A program made the translations under genes and the position numbers. From Bifidobacterium tissieri (GTDB lineage: Bacteria; Actinomycetota; Actinomycetes; Actinomycetales; Bifidobacteriaceae), in contig NZ_MWWV01000003.1 of the NCBI RefSeq assembly GCF_002259645.1, forward strand, positions 248,001 to 312,000: a DNA stretch of 64,000 bases, given 5' to 3'. Every line of letters starts with the position of its first letter. The first letter of the stretch is position 1. Shown here one piece after another: positions 17,355-25,975 of the stretch. Below the pieces are notes generated by a model. The model had not been told where the DNA came from. It saw nothing but the letters and a program-made list of their open reading frames with translations, and did not search any database.

Positions 17355-17804
17355 GTGAAAACTTTCACTCCGAAGGCTAACGATCTGACTCACGAGTGGT
17401 ACGTCATCGACGCCACCGACGTGGTGCTCGGCCGTCTCGCGACCACCGTCGCCAACCTGCTGCGCGGCAAGAACAAGCCGACGTATGCTCCTCACGCCGA
17501 CGGCGGCAACTTCGTTGTCATCGTCAACGCCGAGAAGATCGCCCTGTCCGGCAACAAGCTGGGCAAGAACCTGTACATGCACTCCGGTTTCCCGGGTGGC
17601 CTGCGCTCCGATTCCTACGGTGAGCTGCTCGAGAAGGATCCGGCTCGCATGATCAAGGCCGCGGTCAAGGGCATGCTCCCGAAGAACCGCCTCGCCAAGG
17701 TGCAGCTCGATCGTCTGCGCATCTATACCGGCCCGGAGCACCCGCACGCCGGCCAGCAGCCCGTCCAGTACGAGATCTCCCAGATCTCTCAGCAGGCTAA
17801 GTGA
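17355..17804 (+). CDS. rplM: 50S ribosomal protein L13
   Basis: An early-assembly protein of the large subunit, 149 residues. [35 protein letters not shown] and [19 protein letters not shown] are L13 blocks. It heads a two-gene operon with rpsI (29-nt gap), the universal bacterial order, transcribed from the promoter at 17183-17210. Confidence 0.98.
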   Translation: MKTFTPKANDLTHEWYVIDATDVVLGRLATTVANLLRGKNKPTYAPHADGGNFVVIVNAEKIALSGNKLGKNLYMHSGFPGGLRSDSYGELLEKDPARMIKAAVKGMLPKNRLAKVQLDRLRIYTGPEHPHAGQQPVQYEISQISQQAK

Positions 17805-17833
17805 TCTAGGACCGAAAGAAGGAGTAACCGATT

Positions 17834-18319
17834 ATGGCTGAAAACACTTCCGCGGTCCAGGAGACCGAGACGGAGCTCACTGAGTACACTTCCGAGACCA
17901 ACGCTGGTGCTGGCACCGGCACTTCCACGATCGCTCCGGGCTACGGCACCGGTCGTCGTAAGGAAGCCGTCGCCCGCGTGCGTCTGGTTCCCGGCACCGG
18001 CAAGTGGACCATCAACGGTCGCACGCTGGAAGAGCACTTCCCCGGCAAGATCCAGCAGCGTGAGGTGAACTCTCCGATCGTGCTGCTGAAGCTCGAGGGC
18101 AAGTTCGACGTGATCGTCCTCGTTGACGGTGGTGGCATCACCGGTCAGGCCGGCGCCATCCGCCTCGGCGTGGCTCGCGCTCTGAACGCCATCGATCGCG
18201 ACGCCAACCGCGCCGCTCTGAAGAAGGCTGGCTTCCTGACCCGTGACGCCCGTGCGGTGGAACGCAAGAAGGCCGGTCTGCACAAGGCTCGTCGCGCCCC
18301 GCAGTTCTCCAAGCGCTAA
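17834..18319 (+). CDS. rpsI: 30S ribosomal protein S9
   Basis: A small-subunit protein of 161 residues whose C-terminal SKR tail reaches the P site. [34 protein letters not shown] and the ending APQFSKR identify it. About 36 extra N-terminal residues, rich in Thr, Glu and Ala, are typical of high-GC Gram-positive S9. A perfect hairpin terminator follows. Confidence 0.98.
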   Translation: MAENTSAVQETETELTEYTSETNAGAGTGTSTIAPGYGTGRRKEAVARVRLVPGTGKWTINGRTLEEHFPGKIQQREVNSPIVLLKLEGKFDVIVLVDGGGITGQAGAIRLGVARALNAIDRDANRAALKKAGFLTRDARAVERKKAGLHKARRAPQFSKR

Positions 18320-18377
18320 AGCTTGCGGAATTGCCTGTGTGGCCGCGCACTGGTGTGGTCACACGGCGCCCAGCAAT

Positions 18378-18417
18378 GGAAAACCCCTGTATTCCGTATG
18401 GAGTACAGGGGTTTTCC
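18378..18417. terminator. Bidirectional terminator between rpsI and glgX
   Basis: A perfect 14-bp stem (18378-18391 with 18404-18417) has A-rich and T-rich ends on both sides (GGAAAA/TTTTCC), so it can stop both convergent transcripts. Confidence 0.9.
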
Positions 18418-18461
18418 GTATTGCTACTGGTGATTGCGACGTTTACGGTCGCGGTCGGTCG

Positions 18462-21128
18462 TCAGTCGAATCTGCTTCGAGACCAGCTGATGATTTCCCG
18501 ATTACCATTGCCGATCTGCTGGAACATGCTGATCGATAGTCCGGTGACCAGCCAAGGATCATTCTCGCGCTGATCGTCGCCGTTGCCCGTGCTGTTGCCG
18601 TTGCCCGTGCTGTTGCCGTTGCCCGTGCTGTCGCTATACGATTCATTGCCGGTCGTACGCTGCGACTGTCGTCCGGTTTCGCGCATCCGTTCGTTGATAT
18701 CGTGATCTCGTCCCTGTTGATCGCTCTGATCGAACTGGTCATGGCCGCCATCCGCTGGCTTGTTGCGTTGCTGCACCAACCTCTGGATGCTTCCTGTAGG
18801 CACGGTCTGTGTCCATGTGACGATGTCGTTCTCCTCGTTCGTCGCCTTGCGCGCACGGGCCGAGTACTGATCGAACGCCTCGTCGACGCCATCGTTCTCG
18901 CTGAGATGGATCGGTGACGTTCCATCCACTTCTCCGGAACTCCACATCATGCGCCACTCGCAGTCCGGCGGCAGTGTGAATTCGGTTTCTTCGTCGATGC
19001 CGTTGACCACGATGGCCACGTCCGGCACTTCATCGGAGACCAGACGCATGGTGAAGCTGCGTTGCGCATTATTGAACCAGTCGTGTTCCATCGGTGTGGT
19101 GCCGTCGGGCAGGAACCATTTCACATGACTTGACGGTTTGGGCAGACCGAGCATGGAAAGTCTGGTGAAGAACTCCTCGTGATGGTACTGATCGATGGAT
19201 TTGCGGAGCGCGATCAGGTCGTGTGTGAGCTCAAGGCGTTTGAGCTGTGGGGTGCGCTTGGTGGAATACAGCCAATCCCAGTCGAGCCAGCCGATGTTGC
19301 TGTCTTGACAGTAGGCGTTGTTGTTGCCGTACTGGGTGTTGCGGAATTCGTCGCCGGCAAGCAGCATGGGCGTTCCCAGACTCATCAGCACGGTGGCGAT
19401 CATGTTCATGGCCGCGCGCTCTCGTTTGGCATCGATTTCAGGATCGTCGCTGGGGCCTTCCACGCCGAAGTTCACGGAATGGTTCACGTTGGAACCGTCG
19501 CGGTTGTCCTCGCCGTTCGCCTCGTTGTGCTTGGTCGAGTATCGGGTGAGATCGGTGACGGTGAATCCGTCGTGGCAGGAGACGAAGTTGATCGATGCGA
19601 TCGCGCCGCGCCCGGGCTCGGTGGCGAAGAGATCGGCGGAGCCGCACAGTCGCGTGGCCATCTCCTGCATGCCGATGCTGTTGCTGTGCCCGCGGGAGAG
19701 GCTGTCGACGTCGGTGAGCCAGAACCGGCGGGTGGAATCGCGGAAATGATCGTTCCATTCGGCGAACGGTACGCCGAACTGTCCGGTTCTCCATCCGCCT
19801 TCGCCGATGTCCCACGGCTCCATGATCATCTTGAGATTGCCGAGGATCGGGTCGCTGCGCAGTGCGTACAGGAAGGGATGATGGCGACTGAATGTGCCTT
19901 CGAGTCGTGCCAGCGAGGCGCCGAGGTCGAATCGGAATCCGTCCACGCCGATGCGCTTGGCCCAGTAGCGCAGTGAGTCCACCGCATAGTTGATCACGCG
20001 GGTGTTGGTGAAGTCGAGCGTGTTGCCGCAGCCGGTGGTATCGACGAGCATGCCCGGGTTGTCGCCTCTGCGGCAGTAGTAGCTGACGGCGTCCAGTCCG
20101 CGCCAGCTGAGGGATGGGCCGTCCAACGCGCCTTCGCATGTGTGGTTGTACACCACGTCGAGAATGACCTCGATGCCGCCGGCGTGCAGCGCACGGACCA
20201 TGTCGATGACCTCCTGGCGTACGGCCGCGGCACCTTTGCGTTGTGCGGTCTCGGTGGCGTACGACGGTTCCGGCGAGAAGTAGCCGAGCGTTGAGTATCC
20301 CCAGTAGTTGACGACCCCGCGTTCGGCGAGCCCGATCTCGGTCTGCTTGGCGAAGATGGGCAGCAGTTCCACCGAGGTGATGCCGAGGTTCTGCAGATAG
20401 GCGATGGTGGTGGGGTGGGCGAGTCCGGCGTAGGTGCCGCGCAGTTCCTTGTCCAGCCAGGGGGCGTTCTTGGTGAAGCCCTTGACGTGCAATTCGTAGA
20501 CCACGGTTTTGCTCCACGGCACGTGCGGGTGTTCGGGATCGCCCTCGTGCTTGTGGATGTCACGGTCGTCGATGACCACGGAGTAGGGCATATGGCCGAG
20601 CGAGTCGAGCGTGCTCATCGCGCCGTCGTAGGCACCGTCGACGTGGCCGTTGGTCACGGTGCATTCGTAGGGGAAGATCTCGGGACCGATGTCAAGGTTT
20701 CCTTCGATGCCTTTGGCGTAGGGGTCAAGCAGGAACTTGTAGGGGTTGAACTGCACGCCGCGCTTGGGGGCCCAGGTGCCGTCCGCGCGATATCCGTATC
20801 GCATACCGGGTCGCGCTTTGGGCAGGTGCACGTACCACATGCCGTAGTTGGGGCCCTTCATACGGAAGAGTGTTTCACGGCAGTACTGTTTTTCGAGGAT
20901 GCGTGAGCAGACGGGGAACTGTCGGATCTGTTCGTGGAACGGCATGGTCGAATTCTTGGGCAGTTCGGTGGCGACGTCGTAGAAGTCACTCGGCTGATCC
21001 AGGGACTCGATCACGCTGAGCCACACCTGGTCGGCGGTGTCGGACCAGACCACGGCGTCTGCTCCTCCCTCATCCGTAAGGAACATGCCTGGTCGTGTGG
21101 CATACCGATGCAAAGATGTCTTTTCCAT
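18462..21128 (-). CDS. glgX: Glycogen debranching enzyme, GlgX/isoamylase type
   Basis: A GH13 enzyme of 888 residues that hydrolyses alpha-1,6 branches. Order: N-terminal CBM48-like domain (to about 190), then a barrel with VVYELHVKGFTKN, DVVYNHTCEG, GFRFDLGASLARL (nucleophile Asp), MIMEPWDIGEGG (acid/base Glu) and FVSCHDGFTVTDL (third carboxylate). The C-terminal 100 or so residues are disordered and Gln/Asn/Asp-rich, with an 18-bp repeat coding STGNGN. It is longer than typical GlgX (about 700) because of this tail. It acts with MalQ and a phosphorylase (not in the window) in alpha-glucan breakdown. A shorter protein ending before the tail would keep all catalytic parts. Confidence 0.93.
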   Translation of the reverse strand: MEKTSLHRYATRPGMFLTDEGGADAVVWSDTADQVWLSVIESLDQPSDFYDVATELPKNSTMPFHEQIRQFPVCSRILEKQYCRETLFRMKGPNYGMWYVHLPKARPGMRYGYRADGTWAPKRGVQFNPYKFLLDPYAKGIEGNLDIGPEIFPYECTVTNGHVDGAYDGAMSTLDSLGHMPYSVVIDDRDIHKHEGDPEHPHVPWSKTVVYELHVKGFTKNAPWLDKELRGTYAGLAHPTTIAYLQNLGITSVELLPIFAKQTEIGLAERGVVNYWGYSTLGYFSPEPSYATETAQRKGAAAVRQEVIDMVRALHAGGIEVILDVVYNHTCEGALDGPSLSWRGLDAVSYYCRRGDNPGMLVDTTGCGNTLDFTNTRVINYAVDSLRYWAKRIGVDGFRFDLGASLARLEGTFSRHHPFLYALRSDPILGNLKMIMEPWDIGEGGWRTGQFGVPFAEWNDHFRDSTRRFWLTDVDSLSRGHSNSIGMQEMATRLCGSADLFATEPGRGAIASINFVSCHDGFTVTDLTRYSTKHNEANGEDNRDGSNVNHSVNFGVEGPSDDPEIDAKRERAAMNMIATVLMSLGTPMLLAGDEFRNTQYGNNNAYCQDSNIGWLDWDWLYSTKRTPQLKRLELTHDLIALRKSIDQYHHEEFFTRLSMLGLPKPSSHVKWFLPDGTTPMEHDWFNNAQRSFTMRLVSDEVPDVAIVVNGIDEETEFTLPPDCEWRMMWSSGEVDGTSPIHLSENDGVDEAFDQYSARARKATNEENDIVTWTQTVPTGSIQRLVQQRNKPADGGHDQFDQSDQQGRDHDINERMRETGRQSQRTTGNESYSDSTGNGNSTGNGNSTGNGDDQRENDPWLVTGLSISMFQQIGNGNREIISWSRSRFD
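18583..18632. repeat. 18-bp in-frame tandem repeat in the glgX tail
   Basis: TTGCCCGTGCTGTTGCCG repeats at 18583 and 18601, and 14 bases of it again at 18619 (2.8 copies). It codes the peptide repeat STGNGN. Gain or loss of a unit would keep frame. Confidence 0.9.
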
Positions 21129-21522
21129 ACTTCAATTATCCCCGTTTCGATCACGATACGGGATTACGGGACGACACGCGGGTGTCAGTTGTTGAATGTC
21201 TTACGGGCGATAGGGGATTGTCAGTTTTTAAACGTTGAAATTCCAACGTTTTTATGTAATGGTCATGGTGACTTCATCGCTTTTTGAAAACACTTTTATA
21301 AAACTTTGCCGTTCTGGTTGGCGTGTTGTGATCGGAGATGTTATCGTGAGGTACATCACATCTTCGGATGTGATGTAATCCGAAAACGTCCGCAAAACGA
21401 ACATCAGTTTTGTGATCTTTTGCGCCCTTTTTCGGGTCGGTACACACATCGCACCCGGCCATTGATCCGGCCGTGTGCCCGCATCAAGCATGAAGTTTTG
21501 GATACCCGATCAAGGAGGACAC
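21129..21522 (+). promoter_or_regulatory. Long upstream region of adhE with two inverted repeats
   Basis: The 394-nt gap between divergent glgX and adhE contains two structures. An 8-bp dyad at 21230-21251 carries AAACGTTGAAATTCCAAC, also found near 59746. An 11-bp perfect hairpin at 21352-21377 is capped by C(TTCG)G. A TATAAA at 21297 may be a -10 box, but no good -35 accompanies it. The adhE start has AGGAGG at 21513-21518. The size and structures suggest tight control of adhE. A Rex-type operator was looked for and no clear copy was found. Confidence 0.55.
21352..21377 (+). promoter_or_regulatory. UUCG-capped hairpin in the adhE leader region
   Basis: TACATCACATC is followed by TTCG and its exact inverse GATGTGATGTA. 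The C(UUCG)G cap is an exceptionally stable tetraloop in RNA, so the structure is likely to act as RNA, though the DNA dyad could also bind a regulator. Confidence 0.6.
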
Positions 21523-24255
21523 GTGGTCGCATCCAAGAAGGCGGAAGCCGCTCCCGTCGCATCCCAGGTCTCTGACATGACCCCTGCCGAGCAGGAGGTC
21601 GACACCCTTGTCAAGAAGGCGCTGGTCGCTCTCGACAAGTTCGAGCAGCTCGACCAGAAGCAGGTTGACCGCATCGTGGCCAAGGCCTCCATCGCAGCGC
21701 TGAACAAGCACCTCGTGCTTGCCAAGCTGGCGGTTGAGGAGACCGGCCGTGGTCTGGTGGAGGACAAGGCCACCAAGAACATCTTCGCCTGTGAGCACGT
21801 CACCAACCACCTCGCCCGCCAGCGCACCGTCGGCATCATTCGCGAGGACGACGTCGAAGGCATCACCGAGATCGCCGAGCCCGTCGGCGTGGTCGCCGGC
21901 GTCACCCCGGTCACCAACCCCACCTCCACCGCCATTTTCAAGTCCCTTATCGCACTGAAGACCCGCTGCCCGATCGTCTTCGGTTTCCACCCCGGCGCAC
22001 AGAAGAGCTCCGTGGAAGCCGCTCGCATCGTGCGTGACGCCGCCATCGCGGCCGGCGCCCCCGAGGACTGCATCCAGTGGATCGAGCACCCGTCCATCGA
22101 CGCGACCGGCGCGCTTATGAAGCACCCCGGCATCGCCACCATCCTCGCCACCGGTGGTCCCGGCATGGTCAAGGCAGCCTACACCTCCGGCAAGCCCGCC
22201 CTCGGCGTGGGTGCCGGCAACGCTCCCGCCTACGTGGCCCCGGACGCCGACATCGTGCGCACCGCCAACGATCTGGTGCTGTCCAAGCATTTCGACTACG
22301 GCATGATCTGCGCCACCGAGCAGGCCGTGATCGCCGACAAGTCCGTGTATGAGCCGCTGCTCGCCGAGATGAAGCGCCGCAAGGCCTACTTCGTCAACGC
22401 CGAGGAGAAGGCCAAGCTGGAGAAGTACATGTTCGGCGTCACCGCCTACGAGTACGAGGGCCAGAAGACCAAGCTCAACTCCGTGGTCCCGGGCAAGTCC
22501 CCGCAGTTCATCGCCCACGCCGCCGGATTCGAGATTCCGGAGGATGCCACCATCCTCGCCGCCGAGTGCAAGGAAGTCGGCGAGATGGAGCCGCTGACCA
22601 TGGAGAAGCTCGCTCCGGTCCAGGCCTTCCTGCGTTCCGACAACAAGGAAGACGCCTTCGAGATGTGCGAGAAGATGCTGCAGCACGGCGCAGGCCACAC
22701 CGCGGCGATCCACACCAACGATCAGGATCTGGTCAACGAGTACGGCAACCGCATGCACGCCTGCCGCATCATCTGGAACTCCCCGAGCTCCCTCGGTGGC
22801 ATCGGCGACATCTACAACGCCATCGCCCCGTCGCTGACCCTCGGCTGCGGCTCCTACGGCGGCAACTCCGTCTCCGGCAACGTCCAGGCCGTCAACCTCA
22901 TCAACATCAAGCGTGTCGCTCGGAGGAACAACAACATGCAGTGGTTCAAGATCCCGGCCAAGACCTACTTCGAGCCGAATGCGATCAAGTACCTGCGCGA
23001 CATGGGCGACGTGAACCGCGTCGTCATCGTCTGCGACAAGGTCATGCTCGACCTCGGCGTGGTGGAGAAGGCCATTCAGCAGCTGCGTCTGCGTCCGAAC
23101 CACGTCGACTACCGCATCATCGACTACGTCGAGCCGGAGCCCTCCGTCGACACCGTCGAGCGTGGCGCCGCCATGATGCGTGACGAGTTCCAGCCCGACA
23201 CCATCATCGCCATCGGCGGTGGTTCCCCGATGGATGCCGCCAAGATCATGTGGCTGCTGTACGAGCACCCGGAAATCGAGTTCTCCGATATCCGCGAGAA
23301 GTTCTTCGATATCCGTAAGCGTGCGTTCAAGCTGCCCGAGCTTGGCAAGAAGGCCCGCCTGGTGTGCATCCCGACCTCCTCCGGAACCGGCTCCGAGGTC
23401 ACGCCGTTCGCTGTGATCACCGATCACAAGACCGGCTACAAGTACCCGATCACCGACTACGCGCTGACCCCGTCCGTGGCCATCGTCGATCCGGTGCTCG
23501 CCCGCACCCAGCCGCGCAAGCTGGCCTCCGATTCCGGCTTCGACGCCCTGACCCACTCCTTCGAGGCCTACGTCTCCGTGTACGCCAACGACTTCACCGA
23601 CGGCATGGCCCTGCACGCCGCCAAGCTGATCTGGGACAATCTGGAGACCTCCGTGAAGGAAGGCGCATCCAACCCGCTGGCTCAGGAGAAGATGCACAAC
23701 GCCGCCACCATGGCCGGCATGGCGTTCGGTTCCGCGTTCCTCGGTATGTGCCACGGCATGGCGCACACCATCGGCGCGCTGTGCCACATCGCCCATGGTC
23801 GCACCAACTCCATCCTGCTGCCGTACGTGATCCGCTACAACGGCCAGATCCCGGACGAGCCGACCAGCTGGCCGAAGTACAACAAGTACGTGGCCCCGCA
23901 GCGCTACCAGGAGATCGCCAAGAACCTTGGCATCGATCCCGGCCGCACTCCGGAGGAGGGCGTCGAGAACCTGGCCCGCGCCGTCGAGGACTACCGCGAT
24001 AACAAGCTTGGAATGGATCGCTCCTTCAAGGCCGCCGGCGTTGACGAAGAGTACTTCTGGAGCGTGCTTGAGCAGATCGGCATGCGCGCCTACGAGGACC
24101 AGTGCACCCCGGCCAACCCGCGCATCCCGATGATCGAGGACATGAAGGACATCGCCATCGCCGCCTACTACGGCGTCTCCCAGGCCGAGGGCCACGCCAA
24201 GCGCGTGGAACGCGAAGGTCTCAGGGCCGTCGAGGAAGCCTCCCAGCGCGACTGA
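21523..24255 (+). CDS. adhE: Bifunctional aldehyde/alcohol dehydrogenase
   Basis: A 910-residue fermentative enzyme that reduces acetyl-CoA to acetaldehyde and then ethanol, regenerating NAD+. The N-terminal CoA-acylating aldehyde dehydrogenase has its catalytic Cys in GMICATEQAVI (about residue 263). A linker near 450-470 joins the iron-dependent alcohol dehydrogenase, whose NAD motif is AIGGGSPMDAAKIMW and whose metal ligands lie in FDALTHSFEAYVSV and CHGMAHTIGALCHIAHG. AdhE forms helical spirosomes in other bacteria. The GTG at 21523 is chosen for AGGAGG just upstream; ATG 21490 would add 11 residues. In bifidobacteria this is a key outlet of the fructose-6-phosphate shunt. Strong codon bias fits high expression. 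Confidence 0.97.
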   Translation: MVASKKAEAAPVASQVSDMTPAEQEVDTLVKKALVALDKFEQLDQKQVDRIVAKASIAALNKHLVLAKLAVEETGRGLVEDKATKNIFACEHVTNHLARQRTVGIIREDDVEGITEIAEPVGVVAGVTPVTNPTSTAIFKSLIALKTRCPIVFGFHPGAQKSSVEAARIVRDAAIAAGAPEDCIQWIEHPSIDATGALMKHPGIATILATGGPGMVKAAYTSGKPALGVGAGNAPAYVAPDADIVRTANDLVLSKHFDYGMICATEQAVIADKSVYEPLLAEMKRRKAYFVNAEEKAKLEKYMFGVTAYEYEGQKTKLNSVVPGKSPQFIAHAAGFEIPEDATILAAECKEVGEMEPLTMEKLAPVQAFLRSDNKEDAFEMCEKMLQHGAGHTAAIHTNDQDLVNEYGNRMHACRIIWNSPSSLGGIGDIYNAIAPSLTLGCGSYGGNSVSGNVQAVNLINIKRVARRNNNMQWFKIPAKTYFEPNAIKYLRDMGDVNRVVIVCDKVMLDLGVVEKAIQQLRLRPNHVDYRIIDYVEPEPSVDTVERGAAMMRDEFQPDTIIAIGGGSPMDAAKIMWLLYEHPEIEFSDIREKFFDIRKRAFKLPELGKKARLVCIPTSSGTGSEVTPFAVITDHKTGYKYPITDYALTPSVAIVDPVLARTQPRKLASDSGFDALTHSFEAYVSVYANDFTDGMALHAAKLIWDNLETSVKEGASNPLAQEKMHNAATMAGMAFGSAFLGMCHGMAHTIGALCHIAHGRTNSILLPYVIRYNGQIPDEPTSWPKYNKYVAPQRYQEIAKNLGIDPGRTPEEGVENLARAVEDYRDNKLGMDRSFKAAGVDEEYFWSVLEQIGMRAYEDQCTPANPRIPMIEDMKDIAIAAYYGVSQAEGHAKRVEREGLRAVEEASQRD

Positions 24256-24262
24256 GTTCCAG

Positions 24263-24298
24263 CCTTTCACGCCGAACGAGATTCGCCGGCGTGAAAGG
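24263..24298 (+). terminator. First hairpin after adhE
   Basis: CCTTTCACGCCG (24263-24274) is exactly inverted at 24287-24298, 7 nt after the adhE stop. No T run follows. It may protect the 3' end or attenuate. Confidence 0.6.
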
Positions 24299-24382
24299 AG
24301 CTGCCGAGGCGGCTGATTGAAGCTGACTGCCGATGATGTCCTCGGCTGAACATTCAGCGTTCAAGCAGCATTCGTAGCATTG

Positions 24383-24427
24383 AAGGTCTCTTGGAATCCA
24401 ATGATTCCAAGAGACCTTTTTGCTTTT
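24383..24427 (+). terminator. Strong Rho-independent terminator of adhE
   Basis: A perfect 16-bp stem (24383-24398 with 24403-24418) with a 4-nt loop is followed by a T-rich tail (TTTTTGCTTTT overlapping the stem end). Confidence 0.93.
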
Positions 24428-24596
24428 CGTGTGTCATGTGTTGTTGTGGGCCGCGTGCCGTATGTTGCGTGTCGTGTGCGGAACGGCCATATGCCGGATG
24501 CTTTTCACACCCGTCTGTAAACATATGCAGTGCTGTTTTTATAATCGTCCCGAAGCGTTATGAGAACGATTAAAATCAGGGAATGGGAACCGAATC

Positions 24597-25475
24597 ATGG
24601 ATCTTGTACTGGCCGCAACGCCCTCGTTGGTATGGGGCATCTACGCGCTGATTCTGCCGGTGATCGGCGGAACATCACGACATCAGACATTTGGCGTCAC
24701 CATCGGATGTCTCGTATTTGCGTTGATTGCATTTCCATTTGTTCCGCATCATTACACACTGCTCACAGTGCTGATCAGCTTCCTGTCAGGTATTTTCTGG
24801 TCCATCGGCAACTACGGGCAGATCTGCGGATTCAAGGAGATCGGTGTGTCCAGCACCATGCCGATCTCCACCGGCGAGCAGCTGATCGGCACCAGTCTTG
24901 TTGGCGTGCTCTTCCTCGGCGACTGGGCGTCCGCTGAAGCGAAGACAGTTGGATTCATCGCGATCGCACTGTTCATCGTCGGTGTGGTGTTCACGTCATA
25001 TGTGGAACGGCGCGGTGCCGACGGCACTGTCGGCGACGACAGCCGCGCGAACAATATGATTACCGGACTGACGGTCATCACCATATCCTCGTTGAGCTTC
25101 ATCGCCTATGTCGCGGTCATCCAGCTGTTTTCGATCAATTCGTTCGACGCGATGCTCCCGCAGGCGGTGGGTATGTTCGTCGGCGGCCTCGTCATCGGCA
25201 TCCGCGAGCCGGGCAAGCGTTCCAAGCGGACCCTTCTGCTCATAATTCCGGGCATGCTGTGGGCCATCGGCAATCTCATCCTCATGATCTCCAACAGTCG
25301 ACTCGGCGTGGCCATCAGCTTCCCGATGTCGCAGATGGGACTCATTATCTCCACGATCGGCGGCATGGTGTTCCTGCATGAACGCAAGACGCGCAAGGAG
25401 AAGATCTCCATATCCGTCGGTCTGGTATTCGTGGTCGTCGGTATTGCGCTCGTCGCGCTGACGAAAACCATGTAA
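24597..25475 (+). CDS. GRP-family sugar uptake protein (GlcU/RbsU-like)
   Basis: A membrane transporter of 292 residues in the glucose/ribose porter family of the drug/metabolite superfamily. The start MDLVLAATPSLVWGIYALILP, then SIGNYGQICGFKEIGVSSTMPIS and ISTGEQLIGTSLVGVLFLGDW, match GlcU/RbsU blocks. About ten TM segments are visible, and the length matches the family (280-290). AGGGA lies upstream of the ATG. It is a single-gene unit ending at a 17-bp hairpin. Whether it carries glucose, ribose or another sugar by proton symport is unknown. Codon use is less GC-biased than the adjacent adhE. Confidence 0.87.
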   Translation: MDLVLAATPSLVWGIYALILPVIGGTSRHQTFGVTIGCLVFALIAFPFVPHHYTLLTVLISFLSGIFWSIGNYGQICGFKEIGVSSTMPISTGEQLIGTSLVGVLFLGDWASAEAKTVGFIAIALFIVGVVFTSYVERRGADGTVGDDSRANNMITGLTVITISSLSFIAYVAVIQLFSINSFDAMLPQAVGMFVGGLVIGIREPGKRSKRTLLLIIPGMLWAIGNLILMISNSRLGVAISFPMSQMGLIISTIGGMVFLHERKTRKEKISISVGLVFVVVGIALVALTKTM

Positions 25476-25555
25476 GGCGATGACCCGGCCGTGGCTCTGT
25501 CATGGCATTTGTGTGGCCCTGCGCGATGGTGATGATCGCCGGGCTACTGAATACG

Positions 25556-25600
25556 ACGTCCCGTTATCCCTGTTCCAGCAGAGCAGGGATAACGGGACGT
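25556..25600 (+). terminator. Terminator after the GRP transporter
   Basis: A perfect 17-bp stem (25556-25572 with 25584-25600) has an 11-nt loop and is followed by TCTATTT. Confidence 0.85.
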
Positions 25601-25657
25601 TCTATTTGCGGTGTCGACGGTGTGGTCGAGAACTGTCAACAAACATATTTGCGTGAC

Positions 25658-25673
25658 TGTTTCACGTGAAACG
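25658..25673. promoter_or_regulatory. parS-like centromere site
   Basis: TGTTTCACGTGAAACG matches the bacterial ParB site TGTTTCACGTGAAACA at 15 of 16 positions, and the 14-bp core GTTTCACGTGAAAC is a perfect palindrome. It lies in a gene-free stretch between the GRP transporter and the acetolactate decarboxylase. ParB loads at such sites and spreads; they usually cluster on the origin-proximal part of the chromosome. Confidence 0.85.
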
Positions 25674-25975
25674 TGTTTCTGCACTAGTGTGCAAAAAAGT
25701 ATCAGTGCCGTCGTGATTGTGCCGCCAGCATGAAACTATCCCGTTTGCTGGAAAACCGCATGATGACAAGTCTGAACGACCGTTGCGCCGTATGGCCAGT
25801 CATGTCTTCTTCCCGCATACGCGCCGCAAGCCACTGCATTGAACCGCTGGGCAGTTTTTTCCTACCATGTCACGCGACAAGGGAGGAACATGCATATGGA
25901 ACGACTGCACAATGACCGACGGCATGCTGAATCTGGATACCGTCGTGTCAACCGTGTCGGGCTTGCCGGAAACGT
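25674..25975. other. Gap after the parS-like site, nothing recognised
   Basis: About 300 nt without a convincing gene. Short open frames lack ribosome binding sites and protein-like composition. Confidence 0.5.

Noticed and set aside
21484-24270. Long minus-strand frame opposite adhE
   Set aside because: It mirrors the GC-rich third positions of adhE. The peptide is Val/Gly/Asp/His-rich, typical of an antisense shadow.
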